Shown: piece by piece, positions 1 through 8,347 of the stretch
How the letters are laid out: every line of letters starts with the position of its first letter
Numbering within the stretch: the first letter of the stretch is position 1
NCBI GenBank assembly: GCA_013530545.1
Contig: SPVA01000058.1
Location: 1-43,313, forward strand
DNA: 43,313 nt
Direction of reading: 5' to 3'
From: Acinetobacter lwoffii
Lineage (GTDB): Bacteria; Pseudomonadota; Gammaproteobacteria; Pseudomonadales; Moraxellaceae
The notes under the pieces: generated by a model
The model's input: the letters and a program-made list of their open reading frames with translations, nothing else
Told to the model about the DNA's origin: nothing
Databases searched by the model: none
Made by a program: the position numbers and the translations under genes

Positions 1-50
1 CGAATCATAGCACCGCATTAAAAGTTTTTCTGCAAATCAATTGTTTCAGC

Positions 51-79
51 TTGGCACAGCTGGTTTTTTTCGCTATTAT
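51..79 (+). promoter_or_regulatory. sigma-70 promoter of tRNA-Ser
   Basis: The -35 hexamer TTGGCA (51-56) and the -10 hexamer TATTAT (74-79) are separated by exactly 17 bases. The mature tRNA starts 12 bases after the -10 box, so the primary transcript would have only a short leader. Confidence 0.7.
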
Positions 80-90
80 CCTCGGCCTAT

Positions 91-181
91 GGTGAGGTGT
101 CCGAGTGGCTGAAGGAGCACGCCTGGAAAGTGTGTAAACGTTTATAGCGTTTCGAGGGTTCGAATCCCTCTCTCACCGCCA
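91..181 (+). tRNA. tRNA-Ser (anticodon GGA)
   Basis: This is a 91-nt class II tRNA with a long variable arm, as expected for serine. The 7-bp acceptor stem pairs GGTGAGG with CTCTCACC, including one G-T wobble. The discriminator base is G, and the 3' CCA is encoded (179-181). The anticodon loop reads CTGGAAA, giving anticodon GGA, which decodes UCC/UCU. The T-arm shows the usual GGTTCGAATCC. Confidence 0.95.
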
Positions 182-188
182 GAATTTA

Positions 189-218
189 AAAACCCGAATC
201 ACATGATTCGGGTTTTTT
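189..218 (+). terminator. intrinsic terminator of tRNA-Ser
   Basis: The sequence AACCCGAATC-ACAT-GATTCGGGTT forms a perfect 10-bp stem with a 4-base loop and is followed by a T-tract. It lies directly after the tRNA-Ser CCA end. Confidence 0.85.
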
Positions 219-639
219 ATATTTAATTTTATCCATCATCCTATCCAGCAAAAAAAATCATCTGCTTAGATCTTAAAATATTATTATCAATCACCTTATG
301 CAAATCATTGAATTGATATCAAGCCTCGTTCATAAAAATCTTTTGCAACAGAACACTTACGCTCAATTCTATTTTTAAAATTTTCATTTTTCATCAGCCA
401 GAAAACTGATGAATTGTGCAGTTTCTGTACGCCATTCATTTCAGGTTTTTATTTATGTGTTCAAACAAAAAACTGGCACAGAAATAGCTTAATTTTATTG
501 TCATCAAAGCTATGTTATGTTGCTTATAAATCAACTAAAAGGAGAATAAAAACCACAGGATAGAAAGAAATAACCAAGTGAACCGAGCCATTCAAATTTG
601 AAGTTAAAAAATAGATACACTGCTATTCGGAGAGCGAAC
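219..639. other. AT-rich spacer, no gene seen
   Basis: This is about 420 bases between the tRNA-Ser terminator and the small gene at 640. It holds no convincing reading frame. A good ribosome-binding sequence (AAGGAGA, near 540-546) has no start codon at a usable distance. TTGTCA near 500 could be a -35 element, but I see no -10 box at a normal spacing. Confidence 0.5.
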
Positions 640-867
640 ATGAATAACAGCGCAAACTATGCCAAACAGATTAAAAATGCAAAACGTGGCGGTTATACCC
701 CAACTATTGCCAAGGACATCAATAAACATAAAATTCAAAAAGCCTTGAGACTCATCGAACAGTGGAGAAGCCTCGCTCAAGAACTCAAACCTCAAATGCA
801 GTTTGATATGGCCTTTACTTTAGAGGAATGTGCACAAGAATTAGATCGCATCCTGAAAAACAGATAA
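640..867 (+). CDS. small basic hypothetical protein (75 aa)
   Basis: I do not recognise a family. The ATG at 640 is preceded at 5 bases by CGGAGAG, a good ribosome-binding site. The frame extends back to a TTG at 598, which lacks such a site, so 640 is preferred. The product is 75 residues with a lysine-rich first half (motif KNAKRGGYTP) and a more acidic, probably helical second half that contains WRSLAQELKPQ and EECAQELDRIL. There is no signal peptide or membrane segment, so it is probably cytoplasmic. It stands alone between two tRNA genes, and no terminator is obvious after it. Confidence 0.55.
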   Translation: MNNSANYAKQIKNAKRGGYTPTIAKDINKHKIQKALRLIEQWRSLAQELKPQMQFDMAFTLEECAQELDRILKNR

Positions 868-1031
868 ACCTTATAACCGACTCATATCCAGAACCAATCC
901 TGTGCTTTCACCCTCGCCCATATCTTCACATATGGGCGATTTCTTTGCGCATAGCCCAAAACAGAACTTTTCATCCATCGGGTCAAAATAAACAAATCCT
1001 GCCGAAACAGTTTAAACGGTTATTTTTTGGC

Positions 1032-1059
1032 TTGCGTGACCAAAAAAAATCTGTAAAAT
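1032..1059 (+). promoter_or_regulatory. promoter of tRNA-Thr
   Basis: The -35-like TTGCGT (1032-1037) and the -10-like TAAAAT (1054-1059) have a 16-base spacer. The -10 box ends 12 bases before the mature tRNA, the same arrangement as at the tRNA-Ser gene. Confidence 0.55.
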
Positions 1060-1071
1060 GCACTCCACCAT

Positions 1072-1147
<76 letters not shown>

Positions 1148-1152
1148 TATCT

Positions 1153-1176
1153 TAGCCTCGCTTTTTAGTGAGGCTT
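1153..1176 (+). terminator. weak intrinsic terminator after tRNA-Thr
   Basis: AGCCTCGCT and AGTGAGGCT form a 9-bp stem with one G-T wobble around a TTTT loop. The following T-tract is short and interrupted, so efficiency is uncertain. Confidence 0.45.
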
Positions 1177-1223
1177 TGATGTTTCTGGGTTTTGGTATTT
1201 TCAGCTGAGTTTTCTTGCACTTT

Positions 1224-2072
1224 CTAGTGCTTCGATTGTGCCGTCACTTGCACATATCTCACAATCCCTTCCTGATATAATTTTCGGCATAGTTTCGCTG
1301 TCATCTGAATTTTAAAATGATCCAGTTTTGAACCTTGAGCCTGATCATCTGATGCTTTTGAATTCAAAGTTTTTTGCACATAATCCGCAAAGCCTGAAAA
1401 TACCGGCTCAGACAGATCCTGAATCTGGATATTTTTAAATTCAAAACGATCCAGACAGGCATATAATGCACCCACTGTCATTAAATCTTTTAAATTCACA
1501 TCGGCAGATTTCAATAAAAACTGATATTTATGCCGTTGTAATGCATTTAAATTTTCCCAACGCTCGGACAAAACCAGATGATGAAAACCAATCCGTGCAT
1601 TTGAATTTAAAACACTACGGATCTGCTCCAAGAATAAAGGCACAGGACTGTGATAAGCCGCATCCAGACACAGCACCACATCAAAACGCTGGGAAAATGG
1701 CAATTCTTTTAAACGCAAAAATGACGCCTGATAAATGGCATTCAGTTCTGGCAGATGTTGCTGAATATTAGCTACACAAGCAGCCTGCAGCTCAACCCCC
1801 GCCAGATATTGCACCTGATAGTGTTGTTGCCAGTACAGCAAACTTGCACCCTGACCGCAGCCTAAATCCAGCAGTTTATCTTTTGAATTTAAATTTACAG
1901 TTTGTGCAAGGTGATCGGTGAGCATACGACAGGCAGCCGCATAATCCTGCTGACCGGCTTGCCAATATCCTAAATTGCTCCAGGGCAATTGCGCATGATC
2001 GCCCAACACAGCGGCATCAATTGCATACTTGTGCTGAGGAAGACGCTGACGCAGTGCCTGAAGCCATTGCAT
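1224..2072 (-). CDS. class I SAM-dependent methyltransferase
   Basis: This 282-aa protein probably transfers a methyl group from S-adenosylmethionine to a small molecule or lipid. Motif I, LLDLGCGQG, is at residues 67-75 and is the glycine-rich SAM loop. The preceding NLGYW (33-37) is seen in sterol, tocopherol and fatty-acid type C-methyltransferases. The motif II/III region reads DVVLCLDAAYH. There is no signal peptide or membrane helix. The gene starts 3 bases after the stop codon of the FAD-dependent oxidoreductase gene (2076-3383), so the two are almost certainly co-transcribed and probably act in one pathway. The substrate cannot be told from sequence. FAD-enzyme/methyltransferase pairs are known in methyl-branched and furan fatty-acid synthesis, which makes lipid modification a reasonable guess only. 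Confidence 0.8.
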   Translation of the reverse strand: MQWLQALRQRLPQHKYAIDAAVLGDHAQLPWSNLGYWQAGQQDYAAACRMLTDHLAQTVNLNSKDKLLDLGCGQGASLLYWQQHYQVQYLAGVELQAACVANIQQHLPELNAIYQASFLRLKELPFSQRFDVVLCLDAAYHSPVPLFLEQIRSVLNSNARIGFHHLVLSERWENLNALQRHKYQFLLKSADVNLKDLMTVGALYACLDRFEFKNIQIQDLSEPVFSGFADYVQKTLNSKASDDQAQGSKLDHFKIQMTAKLCRKLYQEGIVRYVQVTAQSKH

Positions 2073-2075
2073 GGA

Positions 2076-3383
2076 TTAATAACCCAGTTGTGGAGCCACC
2101 TCAACCACAGGTTTTAAACCTTGGAATGGTAAAGGTGCACCAAAAATTTCCGCAATTTTCATCGCTGAAGTCACTGCCGATTCCAGAATTGGCAAACCGT
2201 CACATGACCATGAGCCACAGAAGAAGACCTTACGGTTGGCATCCAGATGACGTTGCTGCAATTCCTTATTCAGTGCCACGGTATTGGCATCGACCACTGC
2301 ACGCGTCAGCATGACCGATTTGATCACTTTCTTCGGATCAATGTCGGTTACCGGACGCCAGGTCTGAAACACGGCCGACTTGCCGACCAAAGAAGGTTCA
2401 ATCGAGTTAAGCCACACGGTAAATTGCTGACGGGTAAATTTACGGTCCATCATATAGCTGAGTACGGCCCAGTCTTTACGTTTTGGCGGCATCACGCTGG
2501 CATCGGTATGAATCACCAGTTCGCCCTGTTCGAATTTGAATTTCTTCAATAATTCAATTTCACTGGCAAACTGTTCTGGATCCAGGAACTCCTCAATTTT
2601 GGTGGTCGGTGTCGCGACAATCACCCGGTCAAACAGTTTTGAATAACCGGCCGCATTTTCAACTTTGACCTGATCGCCCTGCTCTTGTACCAGTGTAATT
2701 GCTGAACCGTCTTCAATTTGAATGCCTTCAATCAGCTTATCGACCAACGCTGGTGTACCGCCTTGCAGACGCAGTAACGCATCGCCATCGGTTAATTGAC
2801 GCAGAAAAATTAACAACGGTTTAGCTGGCCATTCACCAATGGTTTTCGGATTGCAGGTACAGATGGTATATAGCACCGGCATCACCGCACCGTGCCAGAA
2901 CACTTCTTCAATCTCGTTACGATTGATAAATTCTGCCAGGCTGATGTCCTGATTTTTCGATTTAAAGAATTTGGTCAATGCAACTTTTAACTGCAACAGG
3001 CCTTTGACCAGACGCCAGCCATACTGCTGCAGGCCTTTACGGTTATTGATAATCGGGATATTGCCAATTCGGCTACGCGATGTGGTCAGCCAGGTTTCAG
3101 TTTTATCTTCAAATAACCAGCTGCAGGCCATATAGGTCCGCACCGGATAAGTTTTAATGCCCAGATGCGTGGCCAGACTCAGGGTGTTTTTCCACAGATA
3201 GGGGTTCATCACACGTAAAGGTGCGTCAATCAGGCCCCCTTCAAATTCAAGGCTATGACTGTCCATGCCGCGACCTGGAAGTGCTTCAAAAATCGTGATG
3301 TGATGCCCTGCGTCCTGGAGAATTCTGGCTGTAGCCAGTCCGGCCATGCCACTACCAATTACTGCGATATCCAAACTGATCAT
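2076..3383 (-). CDS. FAD-dependent amine-oxidase-type oxidoreductase
   Basis: This is a 435-aa flavoprotein. An N-terminal dinucleotide-binding fold is shown by VIGSGMAG (G10, G12, G15) and the acidic end of the second strand, IFEA (E33). The C-terminal flavin-contact motif reads FFCGSWSCDGLPILESA from about residue 387. This layout fits the amine oxidase/phytoene desaturase/protoporphyrinogen oxidase superfamily, whose members oxidise or saturate C-N or C-C bonds. There is no secretion signal. It is the first gene of a two-gene unit with the methyltransferase at 1224-2072. A -10-like CATAAT lies on the minus strand at 3406-3411, with no good -35. The exact reaction is unknown; the pairing suggests methylation followed by reduction or oxidation of the same substrate. 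Confidence 0.8.
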   Translation of the reverse strand: MISLDIAVIGSGMAGLATARILQDAGHHITIFEALPGRGMDSHSLEFEGGLIDAPLRVMNPYLWKNTLSLATHLGIKTYPVRTYMACSWLFEDKTETWLTTSRSRIGNIPIINNRKGLQQYGWRLVKGLLQLKVALTKFFKSKNQDISLAEFINRNEIEEVFWHGAVMPVLYTICTCNPKTIGEWPAKPLLIFLRQLTDGDALLRLQGGTPALVDKLIEGIQIEDGSAITLVQEQGDQVKVENAAGYSKLFDRVIVATPTTKIEEFLDPEQFASEIELLKKFKFEQGELVIHTDASVMPPKRKDWAVLSYMMDRKFTRQQFTVWLNSIEPSLVGKSAVFQTWRPVTDIDPKKVIKSVMLTRAVVDANTVALNKELQQRHLDANRKVFFCGSWSCDGLPILESAVTSAMKIAEIFGAPLPFQGLKPVVEVAPQLGY

Positions 3384-3411
3384 CCGTCATTGAAAAACTA
3401 CAGAAATTATG

Positions 3412-3751
3412 TACCATGCGCCAATCAAACAGGTTATTAAAATCTTCCAGAATATATATTTTTCGTAAAGGCCTTTTTGTTCAATTTCACCTGCTTTTTA
3501 TTCATTTTTTTGCAGCAGTTAAAATTCCATCAAATATAGGATTTTATTTATATTTTTATTTAAAAGATAAAAAAATTACTTTAAAAACAAATAATTTAAT
3601 TAACCATTTTTATAATCCTTGGTTGACAAAAACTTTCAAAATACCTATGATTCGCAGCATAAGAAAACCATAAATTCATCCGGTTCCATTCAGATGCATT
3701 TATGCGAAAATTGTTTAAAACGACAAGAAACTACAGCGCCTTATAAAATAA
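3412..3751. other. AT-rich spacer, no gene seen
   Basis: This stretch lies upstream of the FAD-oxidoreductase unit and is very AT-rich around 3480-3640. Open frames on the plus strand here have no ribosome-binding site and low-complexity products, so I do not call them genes. Confidence 0.5.
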
Positions 3752-3775
3752 AAGCCTCTGCGAAAGCAGAGGCTT
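3752..3775. terminator. strong bidirectional hairpin terminator
   Basis: AAGCCTCTGC-GAAA-GCAGAGGCTT is a perfect 10-bp stem with a GAAA/TTTC tetraloop. Read on the minus strand it is followed by TTATTTTAT. ahpC, the nearest minus-strand gene upstream, already has its own terminator at 3954-3982. This second one therefore implies a separate short minus-strand transcript between about 3776 and 3950. Confidence 0.7.
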
Positions 3776-3783
3776 CTTTGTTT

Positions 3784-3879
3784 TCAGGCCTGGTTGATCA
3801 TGCAGCATGGTATTGAGCTTACTTGATTGCCTCTCATAAGCCGCTTAAAAAGCATAGAGTGCAATTCCTCAATCCTCAT
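3784..3879 (-). CDS. candidate 31-aa small ORF or short transcript
   Basis: An ATG at 3879 opens 31 codons, and the stop codon lies 8 bases before the terminator hairpin at 3752-3775. A possible ribosome-binding GAG is about 7 bases upstream. The peptide is basic in the middle (LFKRLMRGNQ) and carries a Cys pair near its end (PCCMINQA). It has no recognisable family. It could be a real small protein, a remnant, or chance within a small non-coding RNA ending at the same terminator. The compact ORF-plus-terminator layout is the only support. Confidence 0.3.
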   Translation of the reverse strand: MRIEELHSMLFKRLMRGNQVSSIPCCMINQA

Positions 3880-3953
3880 GTTGTTCTCAAATAGAAATCA
3901 AATGGCATGATTTTTTTGTCTAGAATTCATAAATCTCTAAACTAAAAAAATAA

Positions 3954-3982
3954 AAAATCCAGCAACTTATGCTGGATTTTTT
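3954..3982 (-). terminator. intrinsic terminator of ahpC
   Basis: On the minus strand AAATCCAGCATAAG pairs with TTGCTGGATTT and is followed by a long T-rich tract. It begins about 22 bases after the ahpC stop codon. Confidence 0.85.
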
Positions 3983-4004
3983 GCTTCAAAGAACTAGGTT
4001 TGAA

Positions 4005-4568
4005 TTAGATTTTACCCACCAGGTCGATTGACGGCGCTAGTGTAGCCTCGCCTTCTTTCCATTTTGCTGGACAAACTTCACCTGGGTGCGCATGTACATA
4101 TTGTGCAGCTTTCACTTTACGAAGAAGCTCTTGTGCATCACGGCCAATACCACCCGCGTTGATTTCAATGATCTGGATTTTACCTTCTGGATCAATCACG
4201 AAAGTACCACGATCTGCCAGACCTTCAGCTTCAATCAATACTTCGAAGTTTTTAGACAAAGTCCAGGTTGGATCACCAATCAATGGATACTGGATTTTAC
4301 CAATCACGTCAGAGGTATCATGCCAAGCTTTATGGGTGAAATGAGTATCGGTAGACACGCCATAGATTTCTACACCCATTTTCTGGAATTCAGCATACTG
4401 ATCAGCAAGATCGCCTAATTCAGTTGGACAAACAAAGGTGAAATCTGCAGGATAGAAAAACACCACTGACCATTTTCCTTTCAGGTCTTGCTCAGAAACT
4501 TCAATGAACTGACCATTGTGGTAAGCAGTTGCATTGAATGATTTGATTTCAGTATTGATTAAACTCAT
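4005..4568 (-). CDS. ahpC: alkyl hydroperoxide reductase C (peroxiredoxin)
   Basis: AhpC is a typical 2-Cys peroxiredoxin that reduces H2O2 and organic hydroperoxides in the cytoplasm. The 187-aa length is that of the family. The peroxidatic cysteine is C47 in FTFVCPTE, and the resolving cysteine is C166 in [10 protein letters not shown], both at the positions known for E. coli AhpC. The start ATG is preceded by AGAGGA at a good distance. No ahpF (its usual reductase) is adjacent, so it must be elsewhere or replaced by another reductant. A plausible promoter on the minus strand is TTTACC, a 17-base spacer, then TATTCT. I looked for an OxyR-type repeat upstream and could not make a convincing match. 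Confidence 0.95.
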   Translation of the reverse strand: MSLINTEIKSFNATAYHNGQFIEVSEQDLKGKWSVVFFYPADFTFVCPTELGDLADQYAEFQKMGVEIYGVSTDTHFTHKAWHDTSDVIGKIQYPLIGDPTWTLSKNFEVLIEAEGLADRGTFVIDPEGKIQIIEINAGGIGRDAQELLRKVKAAQYVHAHPGEVCPAKWKEGEATLAPSIDLVGKI

Positions 4569-4826
4569 GAGATATTTCCTCTGGCTTATTTCTGGGATTG
4601 CTTATCTTGTGAAGCTAGAATACGAAAAATTTCAAAATAGGTAAAACCGCAAATTTTTATAAAAATGATCGCTTTTTTAGATCATTAATTTCTATTAGTA
4701 TTGTTAATCTCATTTATTTTCTCGATGCAGAGTTGTGCTGATCAAAAGCAAGATAATGCTTTAACACTTATGATTCTTCTAATAAGTTGGGCTTTATGCA
4801 AACTCAATACCAATCTTCAAGACATA

Positions 4827-4855
4827 AAAAACCCACCGCATTCAGGTGGGTTTTA
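4827..4855 (-). terminator. intrinsic terminator of ssb
   Basis: ACCCACC (4831-4837) and GGTGGGT (4845-4851) form a 7-bp stem flanked by A and T runs. On the minus strand the T-tract reads TTTTTTATG. It lies 25 bases after the ssb stop codon. Confidence 0.85.
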
Positions 4856-4879
4856 ATGATGATTTACCGTTCTAATAGA

Positions 4880-5467
4880 TCAAAATGGAAGGTCATCATC
4901 TAGATCTGCTGCAGGTGCTGCTGTTGGAGCAGGTGCAGATTTTGGCGCAAAACCACTCGGATTATTATTGCCATAACCGCCGCCCTGGTTGTTGCTAAAA
5001 CCGCCTTGCTGTGGCGCTGAACCATAACCTGATTGCGGGTTATTGCCATAACCACCCTGGTTGTTGTTCGCCTGATTATTGTTATTAAAGCGTGGCTGGT
5101 TAAAGCTGCTCTCGCCCTGATCATTTTGAGGACGGCTAGAGTCTAACATCTGCATTTGTTCACCACGAATTTCCGTCGTATAGCGCTCCTGACCATTCTG
5201 GTCAGTCCACTGACGGGTACGTAATGAACCTTCAATATATACTTTTGAGCCTTTACGAAGATATTGCTGTGCAATTTCACCTAAACGGTTATGCAACACG
5301 ATACGGTGCCATTCCGTTTGTTCTTTACGTTCACCGGTACTTTTATCTGTCCACGAATCGCTGGTTGCGATCGAGAATTGAGTGAGAGAGCCACCATTTG
5401 CAAAAGTTTTGGTTTCCGGATCTTTACCCAAAGTACCCACTAAAATAACTTTATTTACACCACGCAT
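4880..5467 (-). CDS. ssb: single-stranded DNA-binding protein
   Basis: SSB coats single-stranded DNA during replication, recombination and repair and recruits partner proteins through its tail. The 195-aa protein begins with the OB-fold sequence [11 protein letters not shown] and continues with the conserved [14 protein letters not shown]. From about residue 118 it has a long Gly/Asn/Gln-rich disordered linker, and it ends in the acidic tip DDDLPF that binds partners. AGGAAG sits about 10 bases before the ATG. The gene follows the yajR-like transporter by 51 bases on the same strand, so both shared and independent transcription are possible. Confidence 0.97.
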   Translation of the reverse strand: MRGVNKVILVGTLGKDPETKTFANGGSLTQFSIATSDSWTDKSTGERKEQTEWHRIVLHNRLGEIAQQYLRKGSKVYIEGSLRTRQWTDQNGQERYTTEIRGEQMQMLDSSRPQNDQGESSFNQPRFNNNNQANNNQGGYGNNPQSGYGSAPQQGGFSNNQGGGYGNNNPSGFAPKSAPAPTAAPAADLDDDLPF

Positions 5468-5518
5468 TTGCCGTTTACTTCCTATATATTTCTGTATTTT
5501 ACTTTATAAGAGTTATGC

Positions 5519-6883
5519 TTAAATGGCTACCTCTTTACCCAACAAGTGCGTTAATTGTTGTCGCGAAGCATCATCAATCTGCTGTTTATCGACTTTTACA
5601 TAGGCAACTTGCTGTTCAGACATCACCACGACCTCTTCAATACCACGAATCGCCAAAAGCTGAGAAGTCCATTCGTCAGTTTGTCTGCTTTCCGGCAAAC
5701 GCAACACCAGCGATGACAGATAGCGTGGCTGTGCCAGTCCTAAACTCATCAGCAGCCAGATTATCGCGATCCCTGTCAGGATACTCCAGCCCATCGAGGT
5801 ATTGTTCAGCAGTAATAATTGTCCGCCAATCATACCGCCAAAGAACGCCCCTAAAAACTGGCTACTGGCATTCACGCCCATCGCGGTGGCTTTGGACTGG
5901 ATCGGTGCCGCTTTCGATAACCAGGACGGCAACAGAGCTTCCATGACATTAAAGGCAATGAAGAACAGTCCTAGACCAATCAGCAAGACATATTTGGATT
6001 CAAAACCAAATGCCATCACCATCAAACCCAGAATAATACCGGTAATGGCTACCAGAAAAATTGCGCGCATTTTGTGGTATTTTTCTGCCAGGATAATACT
6101 TGGAAAAGCAAAGAACAGGCTCAGTACCAACAGCGGCAAATATACCCAGCCATGACTAGAAAGTGGTAGATCAGCAAATTCGATCAGCTGTGAAGGTACA
6201 TAGATAAACATTGCAGTGAGCAATAAATGCAGGGTAAAGACGGAGACATGCAGACGATTCAGATCCCCGATTTTGATTACCTGTTTCAACTGTGCCAGAT
6301 AGCCTTGCTGAAAGTTTTTATGATGCCGCGTGACTTTAGGCACCATCAACAGCATGGCAATCGCCGCCAGGCCCATCACCGTAGTCACCCAGAATAATCC
6401 CGAGATGCCAACCAGACCCGTCAGCCAAGGCCCCAGACTAAAGGCCACCACAAAAGACAGGCCGATACTCATGCCCATCATCGCCATGGCTTTCATGCGG
6501 TTTTCTTCACGGGTGACATCTGCCAGCAACGCCATCACCACAGCAGATACTGCACCACCACCGGCGATCGCTCGGCCGATAATCACGCCATAAATGGTGT
6601 CCGACATGGCCGCAATTGCACCGCCCAGCGCAAATAGTAGCAGCCCTAAAACCACCAGTGGCTTACGGCTGTAACGGTCGGCAATCAGGCTGAATGGAAT
6701 CTGCAATAAAGCCTGGGTCAGACCATAGACCCCGACCGCCAAACCGATCAGTGCAGGTGTTGCATATTGATATGCCTGCCCTGCCACAGAAAACACCGGG
6801 ATAATCATAAACAACCCCAGCATGCGCAGTGCAAAAATACTGCTCAGGGCAAAGGTTGAACGACGTTCTAAAGCATTCATCAT
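5519..6883 (-). CDS. yajR: YajR-type MFS transporter
   Basis: This 454-aa major facilitator protein has twelve predicted membrane helices. It carries the MFS motif A sequence DRYSRKP after helix 2 and the N-terminal ERRSTFALSSIFALRMLG seen in E. coli YajR. After the last helix (about residue 385) comes a soluble tail of about 65 residues, including GIEEVVVMSEQQVAYVKVD. This matches the ferredoxin-like YAM domain that distinguishes YajR from other MFS drug/H+ antiporters. It is an inner-membrane proton-driven exporter whose substrate is not established. A consensus -10 box TATAAT lies on the minus strand at 6921-6926. The start is either of two adjacent ATG codons. Confidence 0.85.
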   Translation of the reverse strand: MMNALERRSTFALSSIFALRMLGLFMIIPVFSVAGQAYQYATPALIGLAVGVYGLTQALLQIPFSLIADRYSRKPLVVLGLLLFALGGAIAAMSDTIYGVIIGRAIAGGGAVSAVVMALLADVTREENRMKAMAMMGMSIGLSFVVAFSLGPWLTGLVGISGLFWVTTVMGLAAIAMLLMVPKVTRHHKNFQQGYLAQLKQVIKIGDLNRLHVSVFTLHLLLTAMFIYVPSQLIEFADLPLSSHGWVYLPLLVLSLFFAFPSIILAEKYHKMRAIFLVAITGIILGLMVMAFGFESKYVLLIGLGLFFIAFNVMEALLPSWLSKAAPIQSKATAMGVNASSQFLGAFFGGMIGGQLLLLNNTSMGWSILTGIAIIWLLMSLGLAQPRYLSSLVLRLPESRQTDEWTSQLLAIRGIEEVVVMSEQQVAYVKVDKQQIDDASRQQLTHLLGKEVAI

Positions 6884-6920
6884 AAATTATGGCGATTGGG
6901 TTAATTAATCTGGAGCCCAG

Positions 6921-6926
6921 ATTATA
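6921..6926 (-). promoter_or_regulatory. -10 box upstream of yajR
   Basis: TATAAT is present on the minus strand 38 bases before the start codon. The region 17 bases further upstream has no good -35 hexamer, so the promoter is only partly supported. Confidence 0.4.
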
Positions 6927-6991
6927 GGACATTCAGCTCATTAATAAGACATGAATTTTATTTGAAATAAAGATGATGCCAATCTAAAAAC

Positions 6992-7021
6992 AAAAAAGCG
7001 CAGCCGGAGCTACGCTTTTTA
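6992..7021. terminator. terminator between DUF475 gene and yajR
   Basis: AAAAGCGTAGC-TCCG-GCTGCGCTTTT on the minus strand forms a stem of about 11 bp with one G-T wobble, followed by TT and further T-rich sequence. It ends the DUF475 transcript. The A-tract before the stem makes it potentially bidirectional. Confidence 0.8.
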
Positions 7022-7036
7022 TTCAGGAACAGCGCT

Positions 7037-8125
7037 TTATTTGTCTAAAGCCGCCTGACGCTTTTTGTATTGAATCGAGGCAAATACTGCCCAAACAATA
7101 AAGGCTACACCGATCAGACCGGTTACCACTTCTGGCACATGCAGACCGGTTCCGCTGGCAATCATAATGAAAGCCAGTGCACCGATGGCATAATGCGCAC
7201 CATGTTCCAGGTAGATATAAGCATCCAATGTGCCCTGCTCAACCAGATAAATCGTCATTGAACGGACAAAGATCGCACCAATTGCCAGACCCAGCATGAT
7301 GATGACCACGTCTGAGGTAATCGCAAAGGCACCGATCACGCCATCAAAACTGAAAGAGGCATCCAGGACTTCTAGATAGAGGAAACCACCAATACCGGCT
7401 TTCACTACACCCGTCGGTACGCCATTTTCATCATGACGAATGGCATTGCCTTCTTCATCGACTTCCGGTTCACCACCGAGCATATGGCTCAGAACCTGCA
7501 CACCGATATAAATCACGATGCCCCAGATCCCCGCCATAGTCACTGCCAGACGCTTAGCTTCATCGACATTGGCTGCCATAATTAACAAGGCTACCAGTGC
7601 GATAAACACCGACATCGCCGGTACATTGGCCAGATTGGACAGACGGCGTTCCACCCGTCTGAACCAATGCGTGTCTTTTTCTTCATCCAGGAAGAAGTTC
7701 AGGAATACCATCAACAGAAAAGCACCACCAAAAGCAGCAATCTCAGGATGATGTGCCATTAAACGTGCTGAATATTCTTTCGGATCATTCAGGGCCAGAC
7801 GTACCACTTCCATAAAGTCCAGGTCTGCAGTCACTGCAACAATGACCACTGGGAAGATCAAACGCATCCCGAAAACTGCAATCAGAATACCGACTGTCAG
7901 GAACAGCATTTTCCAGAAATGATCCCAACCCCGTAGGACTGAGGCATTGACAACCGCGTTATCAAAGGACAACGACACTTCCATAATCGCCAGAATAGCG
8001 GTAATGGTCAGCGCTGTGAGCATGGTTTGCAGGCCTGCGTCCGGACCATGGGTATAACCCCAATACGCAGATAAACCAAGACACACGATCGAAAATGCAA
8101 TCGAGAAACCAAAATGTTTCAACAT
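7037..8125 (-). CDS. DUF475 integral membrane protein (TerC-like)
   Basis: This 362-aa polytopic inner-membrane protein belongs to the DUF475 group, related to TerC. Two repeated acidic membrane motifs are diagnostic: EVSLSFDNAVVNASVL near the second helix and LDASFSFDGVIGAFAITSD in the second half. Conserved Asp residues in such motifs are thought to handle metal ions, but the transported species is not known here. Start choice: the frame reaches a TTG six bases earlier, but AAGG is well placed only for the ATG at 8125. A small GCTGC/GCAGC hairpin (8161-8176) lies in the presumed leader. I looked for a manganese (yybP-ykoY) riboswitch and did not find its features. Confidence 0.85.
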   Translation of the reverse strand: MLKHFGFSIAFSIVCLGLSAYWGYTHGPDAGLQTMLTALTITAILAIMEVSLSFDNAVVNASVLRGWDHFWKMLFLTVGILIAVFGMRLIFPVVIVAVTADLDFMEVVRLALNDPKEYSARLMAHHPEIAAFGGAFLLMVFLNFFLDEEKDTHWFRRVERRLSNLANVPAMSVFIALVALLIMAANVDEAKRLAVTMAGIWGIVIYIGVQVLSHMLGGEPEVDEEGNAIRHDENGVPTGVVKAGIGGFLYLEVLDASFSFDGVIGAFAITSDVVIIMLGLAIGAIFVRSMTIYLVEQGTLDAYIYLEHGAHYAIGALAFIMIASGTGLHVPEVVTGLIGVAFIVWAVFASIQYKKRQAALDK

Positions 8126-8347
8126 ACACAACGACCTTGGATAAATTAAATAAATGTATGGCTGCGAGAGAGCAGCTATACGAATAGGAAAAGTTAAGCT
8201 AATTATGAAACTTTTAGCGCATAAACCAAAGCACTTCCTGAGCTGTTTTATCTTATTTTCTGTTTTTAGAATTTGCCGATCTTTTAAACAGCCCGATCTT
8301 TGCTATAGTGCCGCATGGTTTAACTTGAACTGCGAAGGATTTTCAGC

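Noticed and set aside
3416..3816. Two overlapping plus-strand frames in the AT-rich spacer
   Set aside because: They have no ribosome-binding sites and low-complexity products, and the second runs through a terminator hairpin.
4569..4826. OxyR operator upstream of ahpC
   Set aside because: Scattered ATAG/CTAT words do not show the required four-element spacing.
8126..8347. Possible TPP riboswitch before tenA or manganese riboswitch before the DUF475 gene
   Set aside because: The conserved cores of neither class are present; CTGAG alone is not enough.
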